In this document: piece after piece, positions 35,925-45,603 of the stretch
Numbering within the stretch: position 1 is the stretch's first letter
Layout: each line of letters opens with the position of its first letter
NCBI GenBank assembly: GCA_051011115.1
Contig: JBPCUN010000142.1
Coordinates: forward strand, 12,153-76,152
DNA length: 64,000 bases
DNA from: Profundicola sp051011115
GTDB lineage: Bacteria > Bacteroidota > Bacteroidia > Flavobacteriales > Weeksellaceae
Direction of reading: 5' to 3'
Position numbers and translations under genes: made by a program
The notes under the pieces: generated by a model
Told to the model about the DNA's origin: nothing
Seen by the model: the letters and a program-made list of their open reading frames with translations, nothing else
Database searches by the model: none

Positions 35925-36488
35925 ATGAACATAGACCTTTTACTTGAGAATATATATCCGCTTCCAGATACTTCAAAAGAATTGCTCAAGAAATCAATTA
36001 CAGAGGTTAAATATAAAAAAGGGCATATTCTTTTGAGAGCTGATAAAATTGAAAAGAACATCTACTTTATAAAGAAAGGTGTAGCAAGAGCATATTCATA
36101 TAAAGATAATGATGAAATCACTTTTTGGTTTGGCAAAGAGGGCGATACTATTATTTCAATGAAAAGCTATATAGCCAATCAGAAAGGATATGAAAATGTA
36201 GAGTTGTTGGAAGATTGCGAATTATATAAACTGAAAACAACAGTCTTACAAAGACTTTTTGAGAATGATATACATATTGCAAATTGGGGGCGAAGATTTG
36301 CCGAAAAAGAACTTATAAAAACAGAAGAAAGGCTTATTTCTCGACAAGTCCGAACAGCTACCGAACGATATAAGGAACTTTTGAAAAACAGTCCCGATAT
36401 AGTCCAGCGAGTGCAATTAGGACACATTGCTTCTTATTTAGGTATAACACAAGTCAGTTTGAGCAGAATTAGGGCAGAAATAAAGTGA
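35925..36488 (+). CDS. Crp/Fnr family transcriptional regulator
   Basis: A 187-residue regulator: a cyclic-nucleotide-binding-like beta barrel (KKGHILLRADKIEKNIYFIKKGVARAYSYKDNDEITFWFGKEGD) and a C-terminal winged HTH (LGHIASYLGITQVSLSRIRAEI). The Arg/Glu set that binds cAMP in Crp is not obvious, and there are no clustered Cys for an Fe-S cluster, so the ligand is unknown. It probably controls the exporter and acetyltransferases directly downstream. The ATG at 35925 is preferred over the TTG at 35898. Confidence 0.88.
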   Translation: MNIDLLLENIYPLPDTSKELLKKSITEVKYKKGHILLRADKIEKNIYFIKKGVARAYSYKDNDEITFWFGKEGDTIISMKSYIANQKGYENVELLEDCELYKLKTTVLQRLFENDIHIANWGRRFAEKELIKTEERLISRQVRTATERYKELLKNSPDIVQRVQLGHIASYLGITQVSLSRIRAEIK

Positions 36489-36563
36489 ACGGCTCATTTT
36501 TTATCATTTGTAAAATTTCACCTCAATTCCGTTTCCGACCTTTGCAGATAAAGAACAAAGGAA

Positions 36564-36893
36564 ATGAATTGGATAATTTTAGTTGTAGCAGGGTTGTTTG
36601 AAGTGGCTTTTGCATTCTGTTTGGGAAAAGCAAAAGAAACAACAGGAAATGAAATGTATTTGTGGTATGCAGGTTTTCTCGTTACCCTTACTATGAGTAT
36701 GGGACTTTTGATTAAAGCAACCCAAACTTTGCCCATCGGAACGGCTTATGCCGTATGGACAGGTATCGGAGCAGTCGGAACAGTTTTAGTCGGTATTCTT
36801 GTATTTAAAGAGCCTGCAACATTTCTGCGAATACTTTTTCTTATCACTTTAATAGGCTCGATTGTCGGGCTGAAAGCCGTATCAGCTCATTAA
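36564..36893 (+). CDS. SMR family exporter, SugE/Gdx-type
   Basis: A 109-residue four-helix small multidrug resistance protein. Glu13 (AGLFEVAFA) is the proton and substrate carboxylate. The signature GTAYAVWTGIGAVGT in helix 3 fits the SugE/Gdx branch, whose members export guanidinium or quaternary ammonium compounds. Position 16 is Phe where Gdx has Trp, so substrate choice is uncertain. A dimer in the inner membrane is expected. Confidence 0.88.
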   Translation: MNWIILVVAGLFEVAFAFCLGKAKETTGNEMYLWYAGFLVTLTMSMGLLIKATQTLPIGTAYAVWTGIGAVGTVLVGILVFKEPATFLRILFLITLIGSIVGLKAVSAH

Positions 36894-36909
36894 ATAATGT
36901 TTTAAAAAA

Positions 36910-37368
36910 ATGAATATAACAATAAGAAAAGCCGAAGAAAAGGACAGCGAGAAAGTTTGGCATTTAATGAAAGAATTGGCTGTTTTTGAAAAATACATTG
37001 ACAGTTTTGCCATTACACCCGAAATTGTCAGAAACAGCGGATTTAAGAAAAACCCACCCGATTTTTATTGCCTTGTGGCAGAAGATAATGATAAAATCGC
37101 AGGAATGTTGGTTTATTATTTTCTTCCTTATACAGCCCAAAACCGTCCTGCTATTTATATGAAAGAGCTCTATGTGGACGAAAATTATCGTGGTCAGAAA
37201 ATTGGCGAACAACTAATGAATGCGTTAAAAACTGAAGCAGAACAAAATAATTGCAGTCAAATAAAATGGACGGTTGCACCGTGGAATAAAGTAGGAGTGA
37301 AATTTTATGAACGATTAGGAGCAAGAGAAAATACCGAATGGCTTAACTACGAATGGAATTTAAAATAG
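36910..37368 (+). CDS. GNAT family N-acetyltransferase (diamine type)
   Basis: A 152-residue acetyltransferase with MNITIRKAEEKDSEKVWHLMKELAVFEKY at the N-terminus, IYMKELYVDENYRGQKIGEQLM (acetyl-CoA loop RGQKIG) and APWNKVGVKFYERLGA. The ensemble resembles spermidine/spermine-type acetyltransferases; the substrate is not established. 16 bases after the exporter and abutting the next acetyltransferase. Confidence 0.87.
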   Translation: MNITIRKAEEKDSEKVWHLMKELAVFEKYIDSFAITPEIVRNSGFKKNPPDFYCLVAEDNDKIAGMLVYYFLPYTAQNRPAIYMKELYVDENYRGQKIGEQLMNALKTEAEQNNCSQIKWTVAPWNKVGVKFYERLGARENTEWLNYEWNLK

Positions 37369-37902
37369 ATGGAACCAATGGAAATAAGAAAAGTAACATT
37401 AAACGATATTGAACAACTGCAACAGATAGGCAGACAAACATTTTCAGAAACATTTTCTTCGAGTAATACAGAAGAGAATATGACAACATATTTAGAGGAG
37501 GGATTTTCCAATGAAAAGCTAATAGAAGAATTGAACAATGAAAGTTCCGAGTTTTATTTTGCCTTATCTGAAAACGAATTAGTTGGTTATTTGAAAATCA
37601 ATTTCGGGCAATCGCAAACAGAATTGCAAGACGACACAGCACTTGAAATTGAACGCATTTATGTTTTAAAGGAATTTCACGGTAAAAAAGTCGGACAAGT
37701 GCTTTATGAAAAAGCTATTGAAATTGCCAAACAGAAAAATGCACACTACGTTTGGTTAGGTGTTTGGGAAGAAAATCCTCGGGCAATCAGCTTTTATAAG
37801 AAAAATGGTTTTGTTGAATTTGACAAGCATATTTTCAAATTAGGCGATGATGAACAAACCGATATAATGATGAAATTAAAATTAGAAGAGAGGATTTTGT
37901 AA
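37369..37902 (+). CDS. GNAT family N-acetyltransferase (copy 2)
   Basis: A 177-residue paralogue of the gene at 7357: the blocks TLNDIEQLQQIGRQTF, FGQSQTELQDDTALEIERIY and YKKNGFVEFDKHIFKLGDDE are shared almost unchanged. The start directly follows the stop of the preceding gene; an alternative ATG is at 37378. Substrate unknown. Ends the small cargo operon. Confidence 0.87.
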   Translation: MEPMEIRKVTLNDIEQLQQIGRQTFSETFSSSNTEENMTTYLEEGFSNEKLIEELNNESSEFYFALSENELVGYLKINFGQSQTELQDDTALEIERIYVLKEFHGKKVGQVLYEKAIEIAKQKNAHYVWLGVWEENPRAISFYKKNGFVEFDKHIFKLGDDEQTDIMMKLKLEERIL

Positions 37903-37990
37903 ATTAAATTGAGCCTCACAAGGGGCGAGATGGACGAAGCCGTTACTTTTGAGAAAGAATAAGGACAAAATCAATTTTACAATAAGGTTG

Positions 37991-38019
37991 AAAAGGTAGC
38001 GATTTGCTACCTTTTTCAT
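37991..38019 (+). terminator. Terminator of the Crp/SMR/GNAT cargo
   Basis: Stem aaaggtagc / gctaccttt with a 5-base loop and a following T-run. Confidence 0.8.
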
Positions 38020-38032
38020 TTTATACTAATCT

Positions 38033-38065
38033 GCCAAATACTGCCACACAACGCCACTTACTGCC
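38033..38065. repeat. Phased motif pair, site d (opposite orientation)
   Basis: GCCAAATACTGCC (38033-38045) and GCCACTTACTGCC (38053-38065), 20 bases apart. These are the reverse complement of the motif, as expected if orientation follows the downstream gene, which here is on the plus strand. Confidence 0.65.
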
Positions 38066-38127
38066 ATATTTTAAGAGCCGACAGCAACAGCCTTTAAATT
38101 CACGCCCGAACATTAAAACTTAAAATA

Positions 38128-40128
38128 ATGCAGGGAGAAGACGATTTAAGAGGGCTTGCCAAAATAATGGCTTTTATGCGGGCAGTCAGTATTCTTTTGG
38201 TGCTGATGCACCTTTATTGGTTCTGCTACGGTTTCTTTTTAGAACGTGGCTGGACGTTGGAAGTAATCAACAAGATGTTAGGCAATTTCGACCGTACGGC
38301 GGGCTTGTTTTCACATACCCTTTATACAAAAGCATTCGCTTTGGTTTTACTGGCTTTGAGTTGCTTAGGGACAAAGGGTGTAAAGAATGAGAAGATAACC
38401 TGGTCTAAAATTTATGTGGCGTTGGGCATTGGCTTTGCGCTGTTCTTCCTGAACACACCATTGCTAAAGCTATCCCCCGCAACAAGCACATTTCTGTATA
38501 TTCTTACTATCTCGTTAGGTTATATCGCCTTGCTGATGGCAGGCGTATGGATGAGCCGATTGCTCCGTACCAACCTAATGGACGATGTTTTCAATAACGA
38601 AAACGAGAGCTTTCAACAGGAAACCAAGCTGATGGAAAACGAGTATTCCGTCAACCTGCCCACCAAATTTTACTACAAAGGCAAATGGAACAACGGTTGG
38701 ATAAACATTGTAAATCCTTTCAGGGCATCAATCGTGTTGGGTACTCCGGGTTCCGGTAAATCTTATGCCATCGTAAACAACTACATCAAGCAGCAGATAG
38801 AAAAAGGCTTTAGTATGTACATCTACGATTTCAAGTTTGACGACCTTTCGACTATCGCCTACAATCATTTACTAAAGCACCGGGATAAATACAAGGTACA
38901 GCCGAAATTTTACGTGATAAATTTCGACGACCCACGCAAGAGCCACCGTTGTAATCCACTCAATCCCGATTTTATGACCGACATTTCTGATGCTTACGAA
39001 GCGGCTTATACCATAATGCTAAACCTCAACAGGTCGTGGATACAGAAGCAAGGCGATTTTTTCGTGGAAAGCCCAATTATTCTTTTAGCTGCTATTATTT
39101 GGTATCTGAAAATCTATGAGGATGGCAAGTATTGTACGTTCCCACACGCCATTGAATTGCTGAACAAAAAGTATTCGGACGTATTCACGATTTTAACCTC
39201 ATACCCCGATTTGGAAAACTATTTGTCGCCCTTTATGGATGCGTGGCAAGGTGGCGCACAAGACCAGTTACAAGGGCAGATAGCATCGGCAAAAATACCT
39301 TTGTCAAGAATGATTAGCCCGCAGTTGTACTGGGTAATGACCGGGGATGATTTTACACTCGACATCAATAACCCGAACGAGCCGAAGATTTTGTGCGTGG
39401 GTAACAATCCCGACCGCCAAAATATTTATTCAGCAGCATTAGGGTTGTACAATTCCCGAATTGTCAAGCTCATCAACAAAAAAGGACAATTAAAGAGTTC
39501 GGTTATCATAGATGAGTTACCCACGATTTACTTCAGAGGACTGGATAATCTTATTGCAACTGCGAGAAGTAATAAGGTGGCAGTATGTTTGGGCTTCCAG
39601 GATTTTTCGCAATTAACGAGGGATTACGGCGACAAGGAAAGCAAGGTAATACAGAATACGGTAGGTAATATATTCAGTGGTCAGGTGGTTGGAGAAACGG
39701 CAAAAAGTCTTTCGGAGCGTTTCGGTAAAGTATTACAGAAACGTCAGAGTATGACCATTAACCGCAATGATAAATCCACCTCTATTTCCACACAGTTAGA
39801 CAGCCTTATTCCGGCTTCCAAAATTTCAACGCTTACACAGGGTATGTTTGTCGGTTCTGTATCGGATAACTTTGATGAACGTATCGAGCAAAAGATATTT
39901 CACGCCGAAATCGTGGTAGATAATGAAAAGGTAGCCGCCGAAACCAAAGCCTACCAAAAGATACCCCAAATCTTATCTTTTGTAAATGAGCAGGGCGAGG
40001 ATAAAATGAAGCAGGAAATTGAAAGCAATTACAAACAGATAAAAAAAGACATCCTGAATATTGTTGTTAGCGAAATGGAGCGTATCAAGAATGACCCGAA
40101 CTTGCAGCATTTGGTACAGGACGGATAA
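38128..40128 (+). CDS. mobC: Type IV coupling protein (TraG/VirD4-type, MobC)
   Basis: A 666-residue coupling ATPase that hands the relaxase-DNA complex to the channel. Four N-terminal membrane helices span about residues 15-150, then Walker A GTPGSGKSYA (about 205-214), the Walker B region SVIIDELPTIYF (about 455) and GFQDFSQL downstream. Length and order fit the VirD4/TraG family in Bacteroidetes. It is separated from the relaxase by the small cargo at 35.9-37.9 kb. Confidence 0.93.
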   Translation: MQGEDDLRGLAKIMAFMRAVSILLVLMHLYWFCYGFFLERGWTLEVINKMLGNFDRTAGLFSHTLYTKAFALVLLALSCLGTKGVKNEKITWSKIYVALGIGFALFFLNTPLLKLSPATSTFLYILTISLGYIALLMAGVWMSRLLRTNLMDDVFNNENESFQQETKLMENEYSVNLPTKFYYKGKWNNGWINIVNPFRASIVLGTPGSGKSYAIVNNYIKQQIEKGFSMYIYDFKFDDLSTIAYNHLLKHRDKYKVQPKFYVINFDDPRKSHRCNPLNPDFMTDISDAYEAAYTIMLNLNRSWIQKQGDFFVESPIILLAAIIWYLKIYEDGKYCTFPHAIELLNKKYSDVFTILTSYPDLENYLSPFMDAWQGGAQDQLQGQIASAKIPLSRMISPQLYWVMTGDDFTLDINNPNEPKILCVGNNPDRQNIYSAALGLYNSRIVKLINKKGQLKSSVIIDELPTIYFRGLDNLIATARSNKVAVCLGFQDFSQLTRDYGDKESKVIQNTVGNIFSGQVVGETAKSLSERFGKVLQKRQSMTINRNDKSTSISTQLDSLIPASKISTLTQGMFVGSVSDNFDERIEQKIFHAEIVVDNEKVAAETKAYQKIPQILSFVNEQGEDKMKQEIESNYKQIKKDILNIVVSEMERIKNDPNLQHLVQDG

Positions 40129-40131
40129 TTT

Positions 40132-40163
40132 AAAAGGGAGGCTTAAATGACCTCCCTTTTTTA
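40132..40163. terminator. Bidirectional terminator between convergent genes
   Basis: Stem aaagggagg / cctcccttt with flanking A and T runs, between the coupling protein and the methylase/helicase gene. Confidence 0.85.
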
Positions 40164-40182
40164 TTGCCTGCCCGTTCAGGTT

Positions 40183-43100
40183 TTACAATACGCCACGAGG
40201 CAAATGAATACCTTTTGTCCGTATAATGCTTTCCTGAACCTTTGGAGCTTCTTTCTGCTTTTCTGCCTGCTCCGGAGCATCTTGTTTGGTTTCTGGTGTA
40301 ATAGATAGCTGTATCTTTCTTTCTACGGCAGCCAGTTCCGTTTTGAGTTCGCCCAGTTTACTTTCTTTCGACCAAGTACCGTTAACCACTTCCTGAAGAA
40401 TGGGCAGGTCTTTTTGTATCTCCGTAATTTTCTTGTGCTCCTGCTCGATATAGCCGGGCAATTTCTCCAGTGCATTAAGGAAGTTCGTAGCAGCCAGCTT
40501 TTCATCTTTAGCAATCACACCGTTGTTGTAGGTATATTTGATATTGCCCTCGCCCTGTACCAAAAAACGGTTTACCCTTATATCCACACCCTCTTTTTCG
40601 GACATTTCCGTTTTTACCAAAAGCGTAAATCCGTATAACGTACCGATTTCTTCATACTGACCTCCGGTTCGGGCTTTGTCCGCAATCTGGTTGAGTTTTG
40701 CACCGATTTGTTTAATATCGGCATTGGGCGGTAAGCCATCCAACTGTACAGGATTTACGATTGTACCGTCTGACCGTTTTTGGATACGCTCTTGCAGATT
40801 ATTCCAATCAAGGCTCATACGGTTTAAACGAGATTGAGTGCTTTGCAACATTTCCGTATAATCTTCCAATTTGTACTTCGCACTATACTTTGAACGGTTG
40901 AACGCCTGTTTTTCGCTTTCCAACCCGGCAATCTGTTTTTCCAATTTGGCTTTATCCAACAGGTCTGTATTTCCTGATAGGATAGCCACGTATTCCGAAA
41001 AATTCATTCCCGATTTTTCGTCCATACTGCCCTCGTCAATAGTACGTTTGCCGAGGTTATTGTTTTTTAATTGGTCTATAAAAAGTTGCTTATTGTACAA
41101 CAGATTGAACTTGTAACTATCCAATGATTTTTCTACGGCATAGATAATCACATCTACTTTGTTATCGGCAAAGAATTTGGCAATCTCATTACCTTTTCGA
41201 ACGGCTCTGCCGTCCCTTTGAGCAAGGTCGCTTGGTCGCCACGGCGTATCGAGATGATGAACGGCAACGGCTCTTTTCTGTGCGTTCACGCCAGTTCCGA
41301 GCATACTTGTGGAACCGAACAACACACGGATTTTGCCCTCGTTCATTCCTTTGATAAGTTCCTTACGTTGCTTATCATTTTTGCCTTCCTGTATAAAACG
41401 GATTTCGTTTGCAGGTATGCCGTGGTCTTCCACGAGCTTGCGTTTGATTTCGGAGTACACATTCCATTCGCCCGGCTTGTAGGTTCCCAAATCGGAGAAA
41501 ACGAACTGTGTTCCTTTCTGTGCGTTGTATTGGTTGTAATACTTGGTAATGTTTGCCGCACAATGCGAAGCCTTGTTATCGGGGTGGTCATCATACGCAC
41601 CGCTTACCATCCGCATATCCAAAGACATTTTACGGGCGTAGTCCGTTGCGATGAGCATCTTTGCTTTTTCTTCCGATGGAGATAAAGGTGCTCTTCCGAG
41701 TAGTTCTCCTTTTCCTGTTTTTGCAAATTCCATCAGACTTTGGATAAATTCTTCCTGGTCGGGAGTAGGCGGTATATTGTACAACACCTCGTTCTTATTG
41801 GGGCGGTCAATTCCTATATCTTTTGCCGTTCGGTAATCCGTAATTTCGGAGTAGAATTGTGCCAGTTCCGGCACTTTGATAAAGTATCGGAAACGTTCTT
41901 TAGCTACAATGTTGTTAGCAACAGAAAATTCATAATCGGTCGTTTTCCTTGCATAGATAGCTGCCCACGCATCAAAAGAATGAATGCCCTGTTTTTCCAA
42001 TGCCCGTGGTCGCAGGTATTTGAACAGCAGATATAGTTCCGTTAATGAGTTGCTGATGGTAGTTCCTGAAAGAAAGGTTGCTCCCATATCCGCATTGGTA
42101 CGCTCCTGAATAGTACGGATAGCAAAGAGCAGGTTCAATGCTTTTTGGCTTCCGTCCACATTGCCCAATCCGGCAACCCTTGTATGCCTTGTGTTGAACA
42201 TCAGGTTTTTGAATTGGTGGCTTTCATCAACGAACAAGTGGTCAATGCCCATCATCTTAAAATCCACCACATCATCTTTTCGGTTTTCAATATCGTGTTG
42301 CAGGGTTTTGAGCTTGACTTCGAGGTTTTCTTTCCGCTTGATTACTCCGGCAAGCATCCCTCTGGTAACTTCCTTGCCTTGCGATTGCAGGGCATCGAGG
42401 TTACGCTCTACGCTGTCTAATTCTATTTGGAGTATTTCTTTTTGAATTTCGGGCGATTGCGGTATCATTCCGAATTGGTCGTGTGTCAGTATCACACAAT
42501 CCCAATCGTTGTTTTTAATGTCGCCAAAAATCCGCAGGCGTTTTTGGGGCGTAAAATCTTCCTTGCCAGGAAACAGAATTTTTGCGTGTGGGTAAGCCGT
42601 GCGGTAGGCTTCGGCAATTTCGTGAACATTGCTTTTCAGCCCGATAATCATAGGCTTATGGGCTAACCCCAAACGCTTCATTTCCTGTGCAGCCGTACAC
42701 ATTACCAACGTTTTTCCTGCACCTACTTCGTGGTCGCAAATTGCCCCGTTGTTGAGCTTTATCATCCAAACGGCATCCTTTTGGCTCGAATACAGGTCAT
42801 TAATGCCTAAGCCCTTGCAGTCTAATCCCGGAAACTCCTGATGTGTGCCGTCGTAGTTAGGGCGGACGAAACAGTTAAACGTATCATTATATTGGTCGGT
42901 CAGCCTTGTTTTGAACTCATCGTTTTGGGCGTGAAGCCAATCGGTAAAGGCGTTGCGGATTTCATCAATCTTAGTATTCGCCATTTGTATGGCTTCCATA
43001 TCCCGCACTTTGACATCTTTGCCTTCAACCGTTATTGTTTTTGAAATATCGGGCGTGGTATTGACAAGGGCGTGTTTGAGCAGGGCAATCCCATCATACG

Positions 43101-45603
43101 TCCGGCTTTGGGCTTTGACGGCGTATTTCTCCCAAATGTGTACGTTCTTCTGTTTGCAGGTTACGGAAAAGTCATCGGCACTGTCGGAATAATGGACACG
43201 GACTTCTGCATCGAACAGGTGCGATGCAAACCGGGCATAAATACCTGTGGGTATCCAGCGTTCGCCCAGATTAAAATCGAGTTCTTCAAATTCAATTCGT
43301 ATTGGTCTTGCTTCCTCTAATACGGTAAGGCTTTCTTTGGCTTGTGTATCATCGGGATTGCTTTCGAGATAGGCTCTGACTTTCTCCGCTTTTTCCACTA
43401 CGTTCCCTGCAATCCAGCGTTCGGCTATTTCATATTCCTTTTGAAGTGGATTGTAGTAGATACGACCGTGTAAGGCTTCTTTCAAAGCATCGTCAGGCAT
43501 ACCGCTGATTTCGGACATAAAGTCCAAATCCACGCTTCCGTACTTGTTCAACGAAGCTGATAACGCTTCTTCGGGATTATCCGTTGCTATGGTTATAGTA
43601 GAAAAACTAACAGGTCTGCTGAATATATCGGCTTTGTGTACCACGCCACCAATAACACGTTCCAAATAAGGGATTTCCTTACCGGAACTATCCGTTTTGA
43701 TGAGCTTGATATTATCGGCACTGTTGAGGTTGCCGTACCTTTTAATAAAGGCATCGTAAAGGCGATTAAGGTTTTCCCTTTCTTCTTTGTATTCGGTCTG
43801 ATGCTGTGCCTCTTTTGTGTAAAGCTGTTGGTAAACATCACGCACCCCGATATACGCTTCGGCTCTTGCTTTCTGTAAGGTCGGTAACTGTAAAGGGTGG
43901 AATACAGCCGTACCGTCTGCTATATCTACATCTTGCAGATGACCGACCCAACCATTATCCACCACAAGGCAATCGTTGCGATGGAACGATTGCAGTTTGC
44001 CACTGTACGGAGCAGGTTCGGGAATGGTATCGGGAATAGCTGGCTTATCAGCTTGGCCATTCTCATTGATACTTGAAAACAGGTCGCCGATAACTTCCTG
44101 TTTTTTGCCGTTGGCTGATGTATTTCCATTGGTAGGTCTATTAGTAACAGGAGGCGTATAAGGTTGTTGCATCGCACTGAACAGGTCGGTTTGGCGACCT
44201 ATTGCACGGCGGTTTGTTTTAGTGCTTTGCCTTTTGGCTTGCGTGGTTCTTTTGGGCGGAGCAGCAACCATTACAGGTTCGTCCGCATTTTCAAACAGGT
44301 CGAAGATGCTTAGTTGCTTTAATTCCTGTGGGCTTTCCCGATGGGTTACAGGCGTGGGTACAGGTTGCGGTTTTGGCTGAATGATTACAGGCTCAATAAC
44401 CGGAGGTGTAACCGTTGGTTCAATCGGAATTTGTATTATAGGTTCATCGTTCCGTTCGCCTTTGTACAAACCTATATTCAGGTGCTTGCCAAAATCTTCG
44501 GAAAGCATTTGTTTTAAATCTTTGGCAATTCCCTCAACGCCGTCTTTATGCGTATAGATTAATGCAGGTTGTCCGTATGGGTCGGTATCTAATTTACGTT
44601 CGGTATGCACAATCCTTGTGTTGTCCTGAAAGAGTGCATTACCAGGTGTATTGTATTCTGTTTGCCTGCTTTGGCAAAACAGATCTTCCCTTTCGGTCAG
44701 ATTTTGTTTTGCCGTATTCTTTTGCAGGATAATCAGGTCGCTTCCGACTTCTGTACCTGCATATTCTGTAAAAAGATTGTTGGGTAAGCGAACAACCGAA
44801 ACCAGATTATTATCCTGCATTAACGCCTTGCGTATGGGTTCGTTCTTAGGGCTGTTCAGAATGCCCTGTGAAGTAATGTAAACCAACAAACCGCCCTCAC
44901 GGAGCATATCAGCACCTTTCAGAAAAAAGTAATTGTGTATGCTTCGGGCTGCCTGTACTTTTGCACTGTCCCTGCTACGGGAATAGGAAAGGTCGAAAAC
45001 GGAAGTATCGCCAAATGGTATATTGCTGGCAATTACATCATAGCTGTTTTGTTCCTTTTCGAGAATTTCTTCAAAACCACTTACACGGATATTGCTTTCG
45101 GGGTAAAGCTGTTTTAAAATCTTGCCTGTGAGCAAGTCTTTTTCATAAGCGGTAATACTTTGTTGGTTTTCCGAAAAGGACTGTACGAATGAGCCGATAC
45201 CTGCGGACGGTTCAAGGAATTTATCAATGTTCAGACCTCTTTCACGCAAGGTTGCGGAAATCGCATCTATTACCTGTGGCGGTGTATAAAAAGCTGTCAG
45301 TACGGAACTTTTCATACTGTCCACATACCTGCGGTATTGCTTATCGTCTTCGGAATTTTCTTTGAGCAGTTGGTGGAGTTCCTGCGTAATAGGGAAAAGG
45401 TCGTGTTCGGTTTTTCTCCAATGATTGATGTCTATTTCGTTGGCTATGGGGTTCAGCACGAATTTAAGACCGCCAAATCCGCTGTATTGCATCATTAGCA
45501 GTCTTTCGCCTACGGTGGCTTGCCGTTTCTCCTTTTCCAGTTTAAAAGCAATTCGCAGGGCATCAATATTCTGTTGGAGATGTTGCTTCTTACTGAAGCC
45601 CAT
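40183..45603 (-). CDS. Giant N6-methylase / SNF2-type helicase (DarB/LtrC-like)
   Basis: A 1806-residue protein. Residues to about 330 form an adenine-methylase-like domain: motif I FLEPSAGIGSF (about 140) and motif IV as NIPF (in place of NPPF/Y). After a Pro/Gln-rich linker comes a SNF2-like helicase: GAGKT (about 970), DESHQF, SGTTISNSL, then GSTSMLGTGVNAQKR and QRDGRAVRKGN near 1520, followed by coiled coil. Related proteins on phages and ICEs (DarB of P1 being the known example) protect incoming DNA from restriction. The linker contains QLSIF, a beta-clamp-binding-type motif, and two more LF motifs (DLFSAM, DLFSSI). It overlaps the DUF1896 gene by 14 bases. Confidence 0.88.
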   Translation of the reverse strand: MGFSKKQHLQQNIDALRIAFKLEKEKRQATVGERLLMMQYSGFGGLKFVLNPIANEIDINHWRKTEHDLFPITQELHQLLKENSEDDKQYRRYVDSMKSSVLTAFYTPPQVIDAISATLRERGLNIDKFLEPSAGIGSFVQSFSENQQSITAYEKDLLTGKILKQLYPESNIRVSGFEEILEKEQNSYDVIASNIPFGDTSVFDLSYSRSRDSAKVQAARSIHNYFFLKGADMLREGGLLVYITSQGILNSPKNEPIRKALMQDNNLVSVVRLPNNLFTEYAGTEVGSDLIILQKNTAKQNLTEREDLFCQSRQTEYNTPGNALFQDNTRIVHTERKLDTDPYGQPALIYTHKDGVEGIAKDLKQMLSEDFGKHLNIGLYKGERNDEPIIQIPIEPTVTPPVIEPVIIQPKPQPVPTPVTHRESPQELKQLSIFDLFENADEPVMVAAPPKRTTQAKRQSTKTNRRAIGRQTDLFSAMQQPYTPPVTNRPTNGNTSANGKKQEVIGDLFSSINENGQADKPAIPDTIPEPAPYSGKLQSFHRNDCLVVDNGWVGHLQDVDIADGTAVFHPLQLPTLQKARAEAYIGVRDVYQQLYTKEAQHQTEYKEERENLNRLYDAFIKRYGNLNSADNIKLIKTDSSGKEIPYLERVIGGVVHKADIFSRPVSFSTITIATDNPEEALSASLNKYGSVDLDFMSEISGMPDDALKEALHGRIYYNPLQKEYEIAERWIAGNVVEKAEKVRAYLESNPDDTQAKESLTVLEEARPIRIEFEELDFNLGERWIPTGIYARFASHLFDAEVRVHYSDSADDFSVTCKQKNVHIWEKYAVKAQSRTYDGIALLKHALVNTTPDISKTITVEGKDVKVRDMEAIQMANTKIDEIRNAFTDWLHAQNDEFKTRLTDQYNDTFNCFVRPNYDGTHQEFPGLDCKGLGINDLYSSQKDAVWMIKLNNGAICDHEVGAGKTLVMCTAAQEMKRLGLAHKPMIIGLKSNVHEIAEAYRTAYPHAKILFPGKEDFTPQKRLRIFGDIKNNDWDCVILTHDQFGMIPQSPEIQKEILQIELDSVERNLDALQSQGKEVTRGMLAGVIKRKENLEVKLKTLQHDIENRKDDVVDFKMMGIDHLFVDESHQFKNLMFNTRHTRVAGLGNVDGSQKALNLLFAIRTIQERTNADMGATFLSGTTISNSLTELYLLFKYLRPRALEKQGIHSFDAWAAIYARKTTDYEFSVANNIVAKERFRYFIKVPELAQFYSEITDYRTAKDIGIDRPNKNEVLYNIPPTPDQEEFIQSLMEFAKTGKGELLGRAPLSPSEEKAKMLIATDYARKMSLDMRMVSGAYDDHPDNKASHCAANITKYYNQYNAQKGTQFVFSDLGTYKPGEWNVYSEIKRKLVEDHGIPANEIRFIQEGKNDKQRKELIKGMNEGKIRVLFGSTSMLGTGVNAQKRAVAVHHLDTPWRPSDLAQRDGRAVRKGNEIAKFFADNKVDVIIYAVEKSLDSYKFNLLYNKQLFIDQLKNNNLGKRTIDEGSMDEKSGMNFSEYVAILSGNTDLLDKAKLEKQIAGLESEKQAFNRSKYSAKYKLEDYTEMLQSTQSRLNRMSLDWNNLQERIQKRSDGTIVNPVQLDGLPPNADIKQIGAKLNQIADKARTGGQYEEIGTLYGFTLLVKTEMSEKEGVDIRVNRFLVQGEGNIKYTYNNGVIAKDEKLAATNFLNALEKLPGYIEQEHKKITEIQKDLPILQEVVNGTWSKESKLGELKTELAAVERKIQLSITPETKQDAPEQAEKQKEAPKVQESIIRTKGIHLPRGVL

